A DNA stretch of 64,000 bases from an uncultured bacterium (GCA_902779645.1 CACZCH010000009.1:4844-68843), one strand, 5' to 3'; shown: positions 43,242 through 51,574, counted from the stretch's first letter. The notes: a model not told the origin generated them from the sequence alone. Made by a program: numbers and translations.

Positions 43242-44546
43242 ATGCCAAAAATTTACTTTGTAGATGTAACAAACAGAGATGGGGTTCAAACTTCAAGATT
43301 AGGACTTGCAAAGCTCCAAAAAACAATTATAAATTTGATGCTGGATGATATGGGGATTACTCAATCAGAATTTGGTTTTCCGACAACAATGCACGAATTA
43401 AATTATTTGAACGCAAATTTAGAACTTGTTAAGCGCGGAGTTATATCAAGAACCAAATTGTCCGGTTGGATGAGAGCAATTGCATCAGATGTTGAACTAT
43501 CTTTCACAAATTGCCCGCTGTTAGAAAATTGCAACCTCTCGCAATCTACATCAGACCAAATGATTCAAGGTAAATATTTGGGCAAAAAAACAAAAGATGA
43601 TATTTTGAGAATGACTTGCGAAGCTGTTGAATGTGCTGTTGATAAAGGTGCAAAAATTATAGGTGTTAACGCAGAAGACGCATCAAGAAGTGACTTGGAT
43701 TTTCTTATAAAGCTTGCAAAAGAAGCAAAAAAATGCGGAGCATATCGTTTCAGATACTGTGATACGCTGGGGTATGAGGACCCGCATACGACTTATCACA
43801 GGATTTATACAATAGCAAAAGAAACTCAAATGCCTATTGAAATGCATTTTCATAATGACCTTGGAATGGCTGTTGCTTGTTCTGTCCAGGGTGCATTGGC
43901 TTCTGTTGAAGCAGGGCAAGACGCTTATATCAATACCGCAATAAACGGGATGGGTGAAAGAGCCGGAAATGCAGATTTGGTTTCATGTCTTTTAGCTTGT
44001 ACAAAATCAGCAGGATTTAAAGGTAAAAATTTAGTTGATGAAAATATTGACCTTTCAAAATCTTGGAAATTAGCTAAATATACAGCTTATGCATTCGGAT
44101 TACCTATTCCGATAAATCAGCCTGCAGTCGGTGATAACGCATTTGCTCATGAATCAGGCATTCACGCAGACGGAGCTCTTAAAGACAGAAGAAATTATGA
44201 ACTTTATGATTATGAAGAACTTGGGAGAGGCGAACCTGAAATTATTGAAACAGGAAGAATGATTACAACCGGTGAATACGGCGGAATTAAAGGGTTCAGA
44301 AATGTATATAACAAATTAGAAATAGAATTTAAAGACGAAAACGAAGCAAGAAACATTTTGGAACTTGCACGTTATGCAAACGTACATACGCAGAAACCTT
44401 TAACCGAAAGTGAATTGAAATTTATATATCACTATCCTGATATTGCAGCCCGTCTAATGACGGTAACTCCTTTCTATGAACCAGCCGGCGAACTTCAAAA
44501 ACGTTTGGATGAAGGCACTAAAGCTATGCCTCAGCACATAATATAA
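43242..44546 (+). CDS. homocitrate/2-isopropylmalate synthase-like enzyme
   Basis: Starting at MPKIYFVDVTNRDGVQTSRL (43242, with AAAGGAT upstream), the protein has 434 residues. It belongs to the HMGL-like TIM-barrel condensing enzymes: Arg12-Asp13 of the RDG motif, the HFHNDLGMA metal site (two His) and NGMGERAGNAD are intact, as is HESGIHADG. It condenses acetyl-CoA with a 2-oxoacid. The sequence is closer to homocitrate synthase (NifV-like) than to LeuA, and no C-terminal leucine regulatory domain is visible. The substrate is uncertain. A further in-frame ATG ten codons upstream is unlikely to be used. Confidence 0.85.
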   Translation: MPKIYFVDVTNRDGVQTSRLGLAKLQKTIINLMLDDMGITQSEFGFPTTMHELNYLNANLELVKRGVISRTKLSGWMRAIASDVELSFTNCPLLENCNLSQSTSDQMIQGKYLGKKTKDDILRMTCEAVECAVDKGAKIIGVNAEDASRSDLDFLIKLAKEAKKCGAYRFRYCDTLGYEDPHTTYHRIYTIAKETQMPIEMHFHNDLGMAVACSVQGALASVEAGQDAYINTAINGMGERAGNADLVSCLLACTKSAGFKGKNLVDENIDLSKSWKLAKYTAYAFGLPIPINQPAVGDNAFAHESGIHADGALKDRRNYELYDYEELGRGEPEIIETGRMITTGEYGGIKGFRNVYNKLEIEFKDENEARNILELARYANVHTQKPLTESELKFIYHYPDIAARLMTVTPFYEPAGELQKRLDEGTKAMPQHII

Positions 44547-44606
44547 GAATGAAAAATTTTATAAAAATGCAGTTGATATTACGATATAGCTAAATATATT
44601 TACCCC

Positions 44607-44635
44607 TTGCAATTTAATTATGTTTATTTTATGAT
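44607..44635 (+). promoter_or_regulatory. promoter of the rpmG-trnW-secE-nusG-rplKA operon
   Basis: TTGCAA and TATGAT are 17 bases apart. The next gene on this strand is rpmG at 44735. Confidence 0.7.
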
Positions 44636-44657
44636 TAAGCCATACGCCGAATTTATA

Positions 44658-44684
44658 GAATGTGTTTAATTCACATTCTTTTTT
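44658..44684 (+). terminator. attenuator-like hairpin in the rpmG leader
   Basis: GAATGTG-TTTAATT-CACATTC is followed by six Ts, forming an intrinsic terminator between the promoter and rpmG. Its position suggests transcription attenuation of a translation operon. No competing antiterminator is obvious. Confidence 0.65.
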
Positions 44685-44734
44685 AAATAGGCAGGAAATA
44701 AACAATCTAACAGTAAAAATAAAGGAATAAAGCA

Positions 44735-44902
44735 ATGGGTATCAAAGGTAAAAATGACAGAATGGTAGTTTTAGCTTGTGAAGACTGCAAGGAAAGAAAT
44801 TACACAACAGTAAAAAATAAAAAGAATACAAAAGACAGAATGGAACTTTCTAAATACTGTCCTACTTGTAAAAAACACACAACTCACAAGGAAACAAAAT
44901 AA
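44735..44902 (+). CDS. rpmG: 50S ribosomal protein L33
   Basis: The 55-residue protein starts [18 protein letters not shown] and ends KHTTHKETK. It has the zinc-type Cys pairs Cys15/Cys18 and Cys42/Cys45 (CPTC). It is a large-subunit protein near the E site. AAAGGA lies about eight bases before the ATG. Gene order rpmG, tRNA-Trp, secE, nusG, rplK, rplA is the common bacterial arrangement. Confidence 0.95.
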   Translation: MGIKGKNDRMVVLACEDCKERNYTTVKNKKNTKDRMELSKYCPTCKKHTTHKETK

Positions 44903-44903
44903 C

Positions 44904-44970
44904 GTGAATCGTGAATAGTGAACCGTGAATCGATTATTTTCGAATCACAAATCACGACTCACGAATCACG
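44904..44970. repeat. inverted array of heptamer repeats (GTGAATC)
   Basis: Four head-to-tail heptamers (GTGAATC, GTGAATA, GTGAACC, GTGAATC) are followed after ten bases by four inverted heptamers (GAATCAC, AAATCAC, GACTCAC, GAATCAC). The arms can form a long imperfect hairpin, starting one base after rpmG and ending five bases before tRNA-Trp. It may be a processing or spacing element, and it resembles the heptamer STRR repeats of cyanobacteria. Confidence 0.8.
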
Positions 44971-44975
44971 ATTTT

Positions 44976-45048
44976 GCGTCCTTAGTTCAGTTGGTAGAAC
45001 GTCGGTCTCCAAAACCGGATGTCGAGGGTTCGAGTCCTTCAGGGCGCG
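44976..45048 (+). tRNA. trnW: tRNA-Trp (CCA)
   Basis: The acceptor GCGTCCT/AGGGCGC has one G-T pair. The anticodon stem TCGGT/ACCGG has loop CTCCAAA reading CCA, and the T arm is GAGGG-TTCGAGT-CCTTC. Discriminator G. CCA end not encoded. Confidence 0.96.
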
Positions 45049-45071
45049 AATTATAAAATAAGGTAATTAAA

Positions 45072-45272
45072 ATGAACGAGAATTCTGATAAAATAAAGCA
45101 AGCAATAATTACATATTTTAGAGGCGTAAGAACTGAATGGGGTAAAATTACTTGGCCTGAAAAAAATCAGGTCGTTGTTGAAACTTGCTTTGTTGTTGCC
45201 ATTGTTTTTATATTTACAGTATTCATTTATGTTGTAGATATTATATTCAATGCTTTACTCGCAAAATTTTAA
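45072..45272 (+). CDS. secE: preprotein translocase subunit SecE
   Basis: The 66-residue protein has the SecE amphipathic helix with YFRGVRTEWGKITWPEKNQV and one membrane segment (about 38-58). It stabilises SecY in the inner membrane. It follows tRNA-Trp and precedes nusG, the usual order. AAGGTAA precedes the ATG. Confidence 0.95.
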   Translation: MNENSDKIKQAIITYFRGVRTEWGKITWPEKNQVVVETCFVVAIVFIFTVFIYVVDIIFNALLAKF

Positions 45273-45303
45273 TTAATACAAAATAACCAAAAGGGTAAGA
45301 ATA

Positions 45304-45930
45304 ATGAGTGAAAAAGAAGAAAATTTATTAAACGAAGATTTAAACAGTAATGAAAACGTATCTGTTGAGTCATCGGAAACAGAAGAGAACAAATCATCTG
45401 AAAAGAATCAAAAACGCTGGTACATTGTTCACACATATTCAGGATATGAAAATAAGGTAAAAAGTAACCTTGAAAAACGTATTGAATATATGAATATGGC
45501 TGACAAGATTTTCAGAGTTGAAGTACCTCAAAAAACTGTTACCCAAATTAAAGGTGGAAGAAAGTTAGAAAAAGAAGAAAAAATCTTCCCTGGCTATGTA
45601 CTTGTTGAGATGATAATGGATGAAGATAGCTGGTACGTAGTTCGTCATACCGCAGGTGTTACAAAATTTGTAGGCTCTGCGAAAAAACCGATTCCTGCTA
45701 AAGAATCTGAAATCAAAAAGATTATTCATCGTTCTACAACAACAACTCAAAAAATTGAAATGGATGTTAAGGTCGGTGAAAAAGTCAGAATTGTTTCAGG
45801 ACCGTTTGCAGAGTTTGTCGGCGATATTACAGAAGTTTATCCTGATAAGGCTAAACTTAGAGCAATGGTTTCAATCTTTGGCCGTGAAACTCCGGTTGAA
45901 CTTGAATATAAACAAATACAAAAATTGTAG
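45304..45930 (+). CDS. nusG: transcription antitermination factor NusG
   Basis: The 208-residue protein has an acidic extension (1-35), the NGN domain (about 37-140, WYIVHTYSGYENKVKSNLEK) and a C-terminal KOW domain (about 152-205, VGEKVRIVSGPFAEFVGDI). It binds RNA polymerase and couples it to Rho or S10. The extension of about 35 residues is unconserved in look and low in complexity. AAGGGTAAG precedes the ATG. Confidence 0.96.
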   Translation: MSEKEENLLNEDLNSNENVSVESSETEENKSSEKNQKRWYIVHTYSGYENKVKSNLEKRIEYMNMADKIFRVEVPQKTVTQIKGGRKLEKEEKIFPGYVLVEMIMDEDSWYVVRHTAGVTKFVGSAKKPIPAKESEIKKIIHRSTTTTQKIEMDVKVGEKVRIVSGPFAEFVGDITEVYPDKAKLRAMVSIFGRETPVELEYKQIQKL

Positions 45931-45984
45931 GGGTAAAAATATATATTGCTTAAAGCACTAAATATAAGCCCTATGTTAAAATAA

Positions 45985-46034
45985 ACTAGCAATAACGTGG
46001 AAGGGGATGCCCCCCGCTAGTACCACGAAAGGAG
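45985..46034 (+). promoter_or_regulatory. L1-type ribosomal leader upstream of rplK
   Basis: CGTGG pairs with CCACG around AAGG, an inner GGGG-ATG-CCCC hairpin and CCGCTAGTA. TGGAAGG...ACCAC resembles the base of the 23S rRNA L1 stalk (GTGGGAGG...TACCAC). ACTAGC can pair with GCTAGT as well, giving a pseudoknot. The 3' side touches the AAAGGAG ribosome binding site of rplK. A second copy lies at 46521. Confidence 0.65.
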
Positions 46035-46040
46035 AAAAAA

Positions 46041-46469
46041 ATGGCAAAAAAAGTAGTAGGAAAAATCAAGCTTCAAATTGAAGCCGGAAAAGCAAATCCG
46101 TCACCTCCGGTTGGTCCTGCATTGGGTCAGCACGGTGTAAACATTATGGATTTTTGTAAGCAATTTAATGCTAAAACTGAATCACAAGCAGGTTACATTA
46201 TTCCTGTTATTATTGATGTTTATGAAGACAGAAGTTTTACTTTTGTTATTAAGTCACCTCCGGCACCGGTTCTTATTAAGAAAGCTTTGAACTTACCAAA
46301 AGGTTCGGCTGTTCCTAATAAAACTAAGGTTGCTGAAATTACAAGAGCTCAATTAGAAGAAATCGCTAAAATTAAAATGAACGATTTAAACGCAACTACA
46401 ATGGATGCTGCAGTTAAAATGATTGCAGGTTCTTGCAGAGCAATGGGCGTAACTGTTAAAGAGGGGTAA
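46041..46469 (+). CDS. rplK: 50S ribosomal protein L11
   Basis: The 142-residue protein has the full L11 sequence, with the N-terminal [20 protein letters not shown] segment and the C-terminal rRNA-binding domain ending [13 protein letters not shown]. It forms the GTPase-associated stalk base with 23S rRNA. AAAGGAG precedes the ATG. Confidence 0.97.
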   Translation: MAKKVVGKIKLQIEAGKANPSPPVGPALGQHGVNIMDFCKQFNAKTESQAGYIIPVIIDVYEDRSFTFVIKSPPAPVLIKKALNLPKGSAVPNKTKVAEITRAQLEEIAKIKMNDLNATTMDAAVKMIAGSCRAMGVTVKEG

Positions 46470-46520
46470 ATGAGTAAAACAAAGTCTTTATGACTTTACT
46501 CCTAGATAAAAGTAGAACAC

Positions 46521-46594
46521 AATGGAAGGATCTGTAAATGGGTAAAATGCTTTATTCAAGATATTTACCCCAGTCCGCTAACACCATGAAAGGA
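46521..46594 (+). promoter_or_regulatory. L1-type ribosomal leader upstream of rplA
   Basis: TGGAAGG, an inner GGGTAAA/TTTACCC hairpin and CCGCTAACACCATGAAAGGA repeat the layout of the element at 45985. The outer stem ATGG/CCAT is short. It lies directly before the AAAGGA binding site of rplA, which suits autoregulation by L1. Confidence 0.65.
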
Positions 46595-46603
46595 AAATGA
46601 AAA

Positions 46604-47329
46604 ATGTCTAAAATAACTAAAAAACAAAAAAAGCTTCAAGAAATGCTCGAAGGTTTTGAACAACCTGCAAGCGGAAAAGAAGCATTAACTAAATTACAAG
46701 AAATATCTAAAGAAGTAGCAAAATTCAATGAAACAGTTGAATGCCACATGAGATTAGGTATTGATGTTAAACACGCTGAACAACAAATCAGATCAACTGT
46801 TGTGCTTCCGGCAGGTTTAGGTAAGGAAGTAAGAGTTTGTGTTATCGCAAAAGGACCTAAAGTTAACGAAGCTAAAGATGCCGGCGCTGACTTCTATGGG
46901 ACAGAAGATATTATTGATAAAATCTCTGGCGGTTGGTTTGAATTTGATACATTAATTGCAACACCTGACTGTATGGGTATGCTTGGTAAATTAGGCCGTG
47001 TTTTAGGTCCTAAAGGCTTGATGCCGAACCCTAAAACAGGAACTGTTACTCTTGACATCGCTAAAGCAGTTAAAGATGCTAAGGCAGGTAAAGTTGAATT
47101 CAGAGCTGATAAACAAGGTATGATTCACTGCCCGATAGGAAAAGTTCAATTTACTAATGACGATTTGGTTAAGAACTATGGAACATTAGTAGATGCGGTG
47201 TTGAAGGCTAAGCCGTCTGCTGCTAAGGGTACTTATGTTAAGTCAATTTATTTGACAACAACAATGGGTCCAAGCATTAAGATTGACTCTAAAAACCTTC
47301 AAGCAGAAGTTAAAGAAATTGTTGGTTGA
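46604..47329 (+). CDS. rplA: 50S ribosomal protein L1
   Basis: The 241-residue protein has the L1 signature [19 protein letters not shown] (about 145-163) and the mRNA/rRNA-binding loop regions. It forms the mobile L1 stalk and in many bacteria represses its own operon by binding the mRNA leader. AAAGGA precedes the ATG. rplJ does not follow: two terminators end the operon. Confidence 0.97.
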   Translation: MSKITKKQKKLQEMLEGFEQPASGKEALTKLQEISKEVAKFNETVECHMRLGIDVKHAEQQIRSTVVLPAGLGKEVRVCVIAKGPKVNEAKDAGADFYGTEDIIDKISGGWFEFDTLIATPDCMGMLGKLGRVLGPKGLMPNPKTGTVTLDIAKAVKDAKAGKVEFRADKQGMIHCPIGKVQFTNDDLVKNYGTLVDAVLKAKPSAAKGTYVKSIYLTTTMGPSIKIDSKNLQAEVKEIVG

Positions 47330-47336
47330 TATTTAC

Positions 47337-47364
47337 GGCCGGTCTCCAGACCGGCCTTTTTTTT
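47337..47364 (+). terminator. terminator 1 after rplA
   Basis: GGCCGGTCT and AGACCGGCC pair around CC, followed by eight Ts. Confidence 0.96.
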
Positions 47365-47366
47365 AT

Positions 47367-47404
47367 AAAAAATGTGCTGATTTTTTTTTCGGCACATTTT
47401 TTTT
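47367..47404 (+). terminator. terminator 2 after rplA
   Basis: AAAAATGTGC and GCACATTTTT pair around a T-rich loop, followed by Ts. A tandem second terminator after rplA insulates the next gene. Confidence 0.85.
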
Positions 47405-47463
47405 AATAGCAAAAAAAATTTTTACGTGTTTTTGTATAAAAAAGTTATAGAAAGGAAAATATC

Positions 47464-48045
47464 ATGAACAACACAATTAACAATTTATCATTCAAGGCTA
47501 ACCTCAGAACGTTAACAAAAATTAAAAATAAATCTGCTTTCTCTGAAGTTAATGATTTATTTAAAAAGAGCACAAAATATTATAAAGATGATGTATTATT
47601 AATTACAAAAACAAATTTAGGTGAAAATGTTTTACAGTTATCACATTTAGAAAAAGGTATTTACAAAGATTATATTAATGCTGATGTTGTAGTAAAAGAT
47701 ATAAATAAACAGATTGATACAATTGGCGCAAGCAAATTATCTCAAAAATTTGTAAGTATTTATAAAGCATTAAAAGCTCATGAAAAGGCTGTTAGTGATA
47801 TAAACGGCATTAAAATTGAATTATCAAGAGCGAAATCATTATTAAATTTAAATCAAAGTATATCGTATGCGTGGGCATCTGAAGGCAAAGAACATATAGC
47901 CAAAAGATATGATGTTTTGGCTCAAAAAAATACGGAGCGAATAGAATTTTTAACAAAGAAATTAAACACTTTTGTAAAAGAATTTAATAAAAAAATTGAC
48001 AAACTTTGCTCTAATTACAGTGAATTAGAACAGCTTAAAATTTAA
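47464..48045 (+). CDS. 193-aa coiled-coil protein, possible effector
   Basis: The basic, helical protein has no signal peptide. Its first residues are MNNTINNLSFKANLRTLTKI, with an FKA near position 10-12. Residues 60-190 are long helices with Lys/Glu/Leu heptads (LNTFVKEFNKKIDKL). There is no known domain. AAAGGAAA precedes the ATG. Its upstream sequence (47406-47443, ATAGC then eight A, TTTTTACGTG, TATAAAAAA) resembles that of the giant GH13-like gene (9375-9408). A shared secretion route for FK-motif proteins is an inference. Confidence 0.65.
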   Translation: MNNTINNLSFKANLRTLTKIKNKSAFSEVNDLFKKSTKYYKDDVLLITKTNLGENVLQLSHLEKGIYKDYINADVVVKDINKQIDTIGASKLSQKFVSIYKALKAHEKAVSDINGIKIELSRAKSLLNLNQSISYAWASEGKEHIAKRYDVLAQKNTERIEFLTKKLNTFVKEFNKKIDKLCSNYSELEQLKI

Positions 48046-48111
48046 TCGTTTGTAAATTTTCTTAAAACAAGGGTTTAAATTTATATAAAGTTGATATATA
48101 ATATTAGTGAT

Positions 48112-48327
48112 ATGTATATCGTAAAGAACTTAAAGGACTATCAATTGTCCCACAAACAAAGGATTTTTGCGGGATATTTGAAGGATAATGTGGATTCGTA
48201 TGTTTGTTTGGAAAAAATAACAAACCGTAGTGCTATGCGAAAATATTTTGCTCCTGATAATGATTTTGTCGAGTATTGTACGGCAATAGGCGAACCTGCA
48301 GAATTACTTGTACGTGCATTTGCATAG
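48112..48327 (+). CDS. 71-aa hypothetical protein
   Basis: From ATG 48112 (MYIVKNLKDYQLSHKQRIFA) the protein is 71 residues, soluble and basic. A TATAAT box nine bases upstream means an almost leaderless mRNA; an upstream in-frame TTG would lie in the promoter. It has no domain I recognise. It stands alone between the coiled-coil gene and the secreted Lys/Glu-rich gene. Confidence 0.55.
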   Translation: MYIVKNLKDYQLSHKQRIFAGYLKDNVDSYVCLEKITNRSAMRKYFAPDNDFVEYCTAIGEPAELLVRAFA

Positions 48328-48379
48328 GTTGTACAAAACTCTTTTTGCATGATATTCTCTTATTAAGGGAGAGTTTTAC

Positions 48380-49579
48380 ATGAAAAAGATAATTTTAGCT
48401 TTTTTTATTTTTATATTAAGTTTTGGATCTGTTTTTGCAAAAAATCAAAATAAAGATTATACGTTGAATTTTAACGGAAGTAAGTTTCACTTGTTGTATA
48501 GTGTTAAGAATAAAGAGTTTGGCGGATATTTGAATGAATACTATAAAAATGGTGATACGTACAATATTTGGACGGAATTAGTTGCAGTTCATCATTTCCC
48601 GAATGCTTATTCTCCTATTGACAGAATCAAAGATTTTAAAGATTATCTCGGCAGCATGCAGGTACCAAGTTCATTAACATTTGATGATAAAAAGAATACG
48701 GCCATGATAGATTTTATTATGATATCTGATAAGCAAATGCCAATTGTATTGGAGTTTAATGTTTTTAAGTATGAAAAATCAAAAAAATGCGGTTCGGTTG
48801 CTGTTCAATATGCAAAGAGATACTCAGCAACGACAACTATGCAGATAGAAGAAGTTAAACAGGATTTTGAAAAAAACAGAAAACGTATAATTACCAAATT
48901 AAAACATTTTAAAATTCCCGAGTTAGTAACTTATGATATTGATAAATGTATAAGTGCTACTCAAATAATTGAAGAAAATACAAAAGAAGAAAAACCGGAA
49001 ACTCAGAAAAGTACAGCAAAAGAGCTTGAGGAAACGACTTTAGAGCAGGCAGAAAGTGAAGTGATAATTACGGAAGATTCAAAGGAAGAACTTATTGAAT
49101 CTTCTGATGATATTAAAACGGAAGATATACACCAAGAAGAGCCAAAATCAGTTAATGAAAATATTAAACAACTTGATACTGAATTTGTAAGCGCAGAAAA
49201 TGTGGAAATAGATAAATCCGCAGGCGAACAAGAAATTTTATCTGCGCCTGTACCAGAAAATAAAACCGAAATACAAGAAGCAAAGAAAATAAAAAAAATA
49301 AAAAAAATAAAAGAAGTCAGCTATTTGTATTCAAATGACAAAGAGCAATATATAGCGACTCCCAGAACTAAAAAAGAGCTTAAAAATGAAGTAAAACAAA
49401 ATAAGAAGAAACAAAAAGATGCACAAAAAGCATTAAAAACTCCTTATCAAATAACAAATAATAATTCTGATTTAATAGCTAAACCGAGAACTGCAAAAGA
49501 GCTTAAAAAACAAACAAAGCTAAAGAAAAAACAGGCAAAAGAACGTGCTAAAAAAGCAAGAGAGGCTCTTAATAATTAA
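48380..49579 (+). CDS. secreted Lys/Glu-rich repeat protein
   Basis: The 399-residue protein has a signal peptide (about 1-20, ending VFA). Residues 21-190 look globular; 200-310 is a low-complexity Glu/Thr-rich stretch. The tail (310-399) is Lys-rich and holds two related units: YIATPRTKKELKNE and LIAKPRTAKELKKQ. Between them a KKIKKIKKIK stretch is coded by 9-bp tandem repeats. The acidic middle and basic end suggest an electrostatic spacer binding another polymer. The family is unknown. AGGGAGAG precedes the ATG. Confidence 0.7.
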   Translation: MKKIILAFFIFILSFGSVFAKNQNKDYTLNFNGSKFHLLYSVKNKEFGGYLNEYYKNGDTYNIWTELVAVHHFPNAYSPIDRIKDFKDYLGSMQVPSSLTFDDKKNTAMIDFIMISDKQMPIVLEFNVFKYEKSKKCGSVAVQYAKRYSATTTMQIEEVKQDFEKNRKRIITKLKHFKIPELVTYDIDKCISATQIIEENTKEEKPETQKSTAKELEETTLEQAESEVIITEDSKEELIESSDDIKTEDIHQEEPKSVNENIKQLDTEFVSAENVEIDKSAGEQEILSAPVPENKTEIQEAKKIKKIKKIKEVSYLYSNDKEQYIATPRTKKELKNEVKQNKKKQKDAQKALKTPYQITNNNSDLIAKPRTAKELKKQTKLKKKQAKERAKKAREALNN

Positions 49580-49717
49580 GTTCAAATGCAATTTGAATAT
49601 AAAGCTTTAGTTTTAAAGCACATAATGCTTAACAATCCTTATTAATTTGCCATATATTGGGTTAATTTGTTAGTATATATTTGGGAGAGAATGTAAAAAT
49701 TACCAAAGGGATATAAA

Positions 49718-50473
49718 ATGAATAAATTTAAATTAATATGTTTAGGATTTTTGATGCTTTGTATATCAGCGTTTTTGCCGGCAGAAGCAGCAATGACTTT
49801 TCCTAATATAAATATCGGTATGCAGACAGCAAATACTCCGCAGGATTTTTCTAATGGGTTGCAAATACTTATTTGGTTAACAATTTTAACCTTGGCACCA
49901 AGTATATTTATCATGGCAACTTGTTTTGTCAGGTTAATAGTAGTTTTATCATTAACCCGTCAAGCACTCGGGGCCGGTAATTTGCCTCCGAATCAAGTTA
50001 TTACAAGCTTGGCATTGATATTAACTTTCTTTATTATGGCTCCGGTATTTAATGAAATAAACGAAACGGCGCTTCAACCATATATGAATAATCAAATTAC
50101 TCAGCAGGCAGCTCTTGACAGAGGTGTTATACCGATTAGAAAATTTATGTTTAAGCAAACACATGAAAAAGAACTGGCATTGTTTGTGAGAATGGCAAAG
50201 ATAGAAAAACCAAAGACAAAAGATGATGTGCCTATGTATATTTTACTTCCGTCTTTTATCTTGAGTGAGTTAAAGACAGCTTTTACGATTGGTTTTGTCG
50301 TTTACCTGCCGTTTCTTGTAATTGATATTGTGGTTTCGTCTGTACTTGTATCAATGGGTATGATGTTCTTACCTCCTACCATGATTGCTCTTCCGTTCAA
50401 GCTTATTATGTTTGTAATGGTTGATGGATGGTATTTGGTTGTAAAATCACTTGTAGAAAGTTTTGTAACTTGA
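49718..50473 (+). CDS. fliP: type III export gate protein FliP
   Basis: The 251-residue protein has a cleavable signal peptide (about 1-24) and the FliP/SctR core: LTLAPSIFIMATCFVRLIVV, QALGAGNLPPNQVITSLALI, and C-terminal PPTMIALPFKLIMFVMVDGW. It forms the ring of the export gate in the flagellar or injectisome basal body. AAAGGGA precedes the ATG. The order fliP, fliQ, fliR, flhB, flhA is the usual one. Confidence 0.95.
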   Translation: MNKFKLICLGFLMLCISAFLPAEAAMTFPNINIGMQTANTPQDFSNGLQILIWLTILTLAPSIFIMATCFVRLIVVLSLTRQALGAGNLPPNQVITSLALILTFFIMAPVFNEINETALQPYMNNQITQQAALDRGVIPIRKFMFKQTHEKELALFVRMAKIEKPKTKDDVPMYILLPSFILSELKTAFTIGFVVYLPFLVIDIVVSSVLVSMGMMFLPPTMIALPFKLIMFVMVDGWYLVVKSLVESFVT

Positions 50474-50483
50474 TGTATGAACA

Positions 50484-50515
50484 GGTGATTGAGTGAACAA
50501 GTGATTAAGTGAGGA
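50484..50515. repeat. four octamer repeats (AGTGAWTA) before fliQ
   Basis: GGTGATTG, AGTGAACA, AGTGATTA and AGTGAGGA are head to tail in the fliP-fliQ gap. The last unit provides the GAGG ribosome binding site of fliQ, so changes in copy number could affect translation. Confidence 0.65.
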
Positions 50516-50519
50516 TATA

Positions 50520-50795
50520 ATGAATCAAGATGTAGTAATAACTCTTTTACAAAAAATGTTTATATTAACTCTCGAGATATCAGTGCCGATTTTGCTAGTC
50601 GGTGTTGTGTTAGGTCTTATGGTAAGTATATTTCAGACAGTTACACAAATACAAGAATCAACATTGACTTTTGTACCTAAAATTGTAGGATGTGTAATAT
50701 TGTTAATATTTTTACTTCCGTGGATGTTTGGAGTTGTAATAACGACAACCAATGAATTTTTTGATATGATACCGCAGTTGATCGGTGGGGCTTAA
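50520..50795 (+). CDS. fliQ: type III export protein FliQ
   Basis: The 91-residue protein has two membrane segments and the FliQ pattern ISVPILLVGVVLGLMVSIFQ, TQIQESTLTFVPKI. Part of the export gate with FliP and FliR. Its stop overlaps the fliR ATG by one base. Confidence 0.95.
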   Translation: MNQDVVITLLQKMFILTLEISVPILLVGVVLGLMVSIFQTVTQIQESTLTFVPKIVGCVILLIFLLPWMFGVVITTTNEFFDMIPQLIGGA

Positions 50796-51574
50796 TGTTT
50801 AACTTAGACGTATTATTTTCAACAGCTAATATAATTCTTTTTATTGCGATAATTACGCGAATTAGCGGACTGTTTGCGTCGGCTCCGTTATTTTCAACAT
50901 ATCCTATCCCGATTCAAGCCAAGGCTTGGCTTGCTGCTTTAATAGCTTTTATATTATTCCCTATTGTTCAGTATAATACGCACTTCGCAGTTCCGACCAA
51001 TGTTCCTATGCTTACGATAATACTTTTTAAGGAGTTTTTAATAGGTTATGCTATGGGGTTTTGTGCAAATATTATATTTGTTGGCGTAGAGCTTGGTGTA
51101 AACATGTTTGCAATTCAGATGGGGTTATCTGCATCTCAAGCATTGAACCCTGCTTCCGGCGGGGTATCACCGGTTATTACAAGAGCATACACGTTTTTGG
51201 CAAGTATGATATTTATTGCACTTGGAGCGCATCAATGGCTTTTTGCGGCTTTGTATAACAGCTTTAAATCTATGCCTATCGGATATGATTATGTGTTTTC
51301 TCCTGAAATTTTTAATCAGATTATAACTCTTACAAGTCAAATGTTCAGTATAAGCTTAAGTATAGCACTTCCTATATTTGGAGTGTTGTTTATAACAGAT
51401 GTATTATTGGGTTTTACTTCTAAGATGATGCCTCAAATGAATATATTTATGGTTTCCATGCCACTCAAAATTTATTTAGGTTTGTTACTCTCCTTGATAT
51501 TTATGCGTCCAATGGCCGAATATATAGGAGTATTACTGGAAAGATTCTTAACTCAAATTACATTGGTATTTTGA
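50795..51574 (+). CDS. fliR: type III export protein FliR
   Basis: The 259-residue membrane protein has the FliR/SctT signature RISGLFASAPLFSTYPIPIQ near the N terminus and ATG overlap with fliQ (TAATG). It completes the FliPQR export gate. About six membrane segments are predicted by hydrophobicity. No fusion to flhB is seen. Confidence 0.95.
   Translation: MFNLDVLFSTANIILFIAIITRISGLFASAPLFSTYPIPIQAKAWLAALIAFILFPIVQYNTHFAVPTNVPMLTIILFKEFLIGYAMGFCANIIFVGVELGVNMFAIQMGLSASQALNPASGGVSPVITRAYTFLASMIFIALGAHQWLFAALYNSFKSMPIGYDYVFSPEIFNQIITLTSQMFSISLSIALPIFGVLFITDVLLGFTSKMMPQMNIFMVSMPLKIYLGLLLSLIFMRPMAEYIGVLLERFLTQITLVF

Noticed and set aside
44904-44970. CRISPR array
   Set aside because: The units are seven bases with no spacers and the halves are inverted; it is a short tandem-repeat hairpin. 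No cas genes are present.
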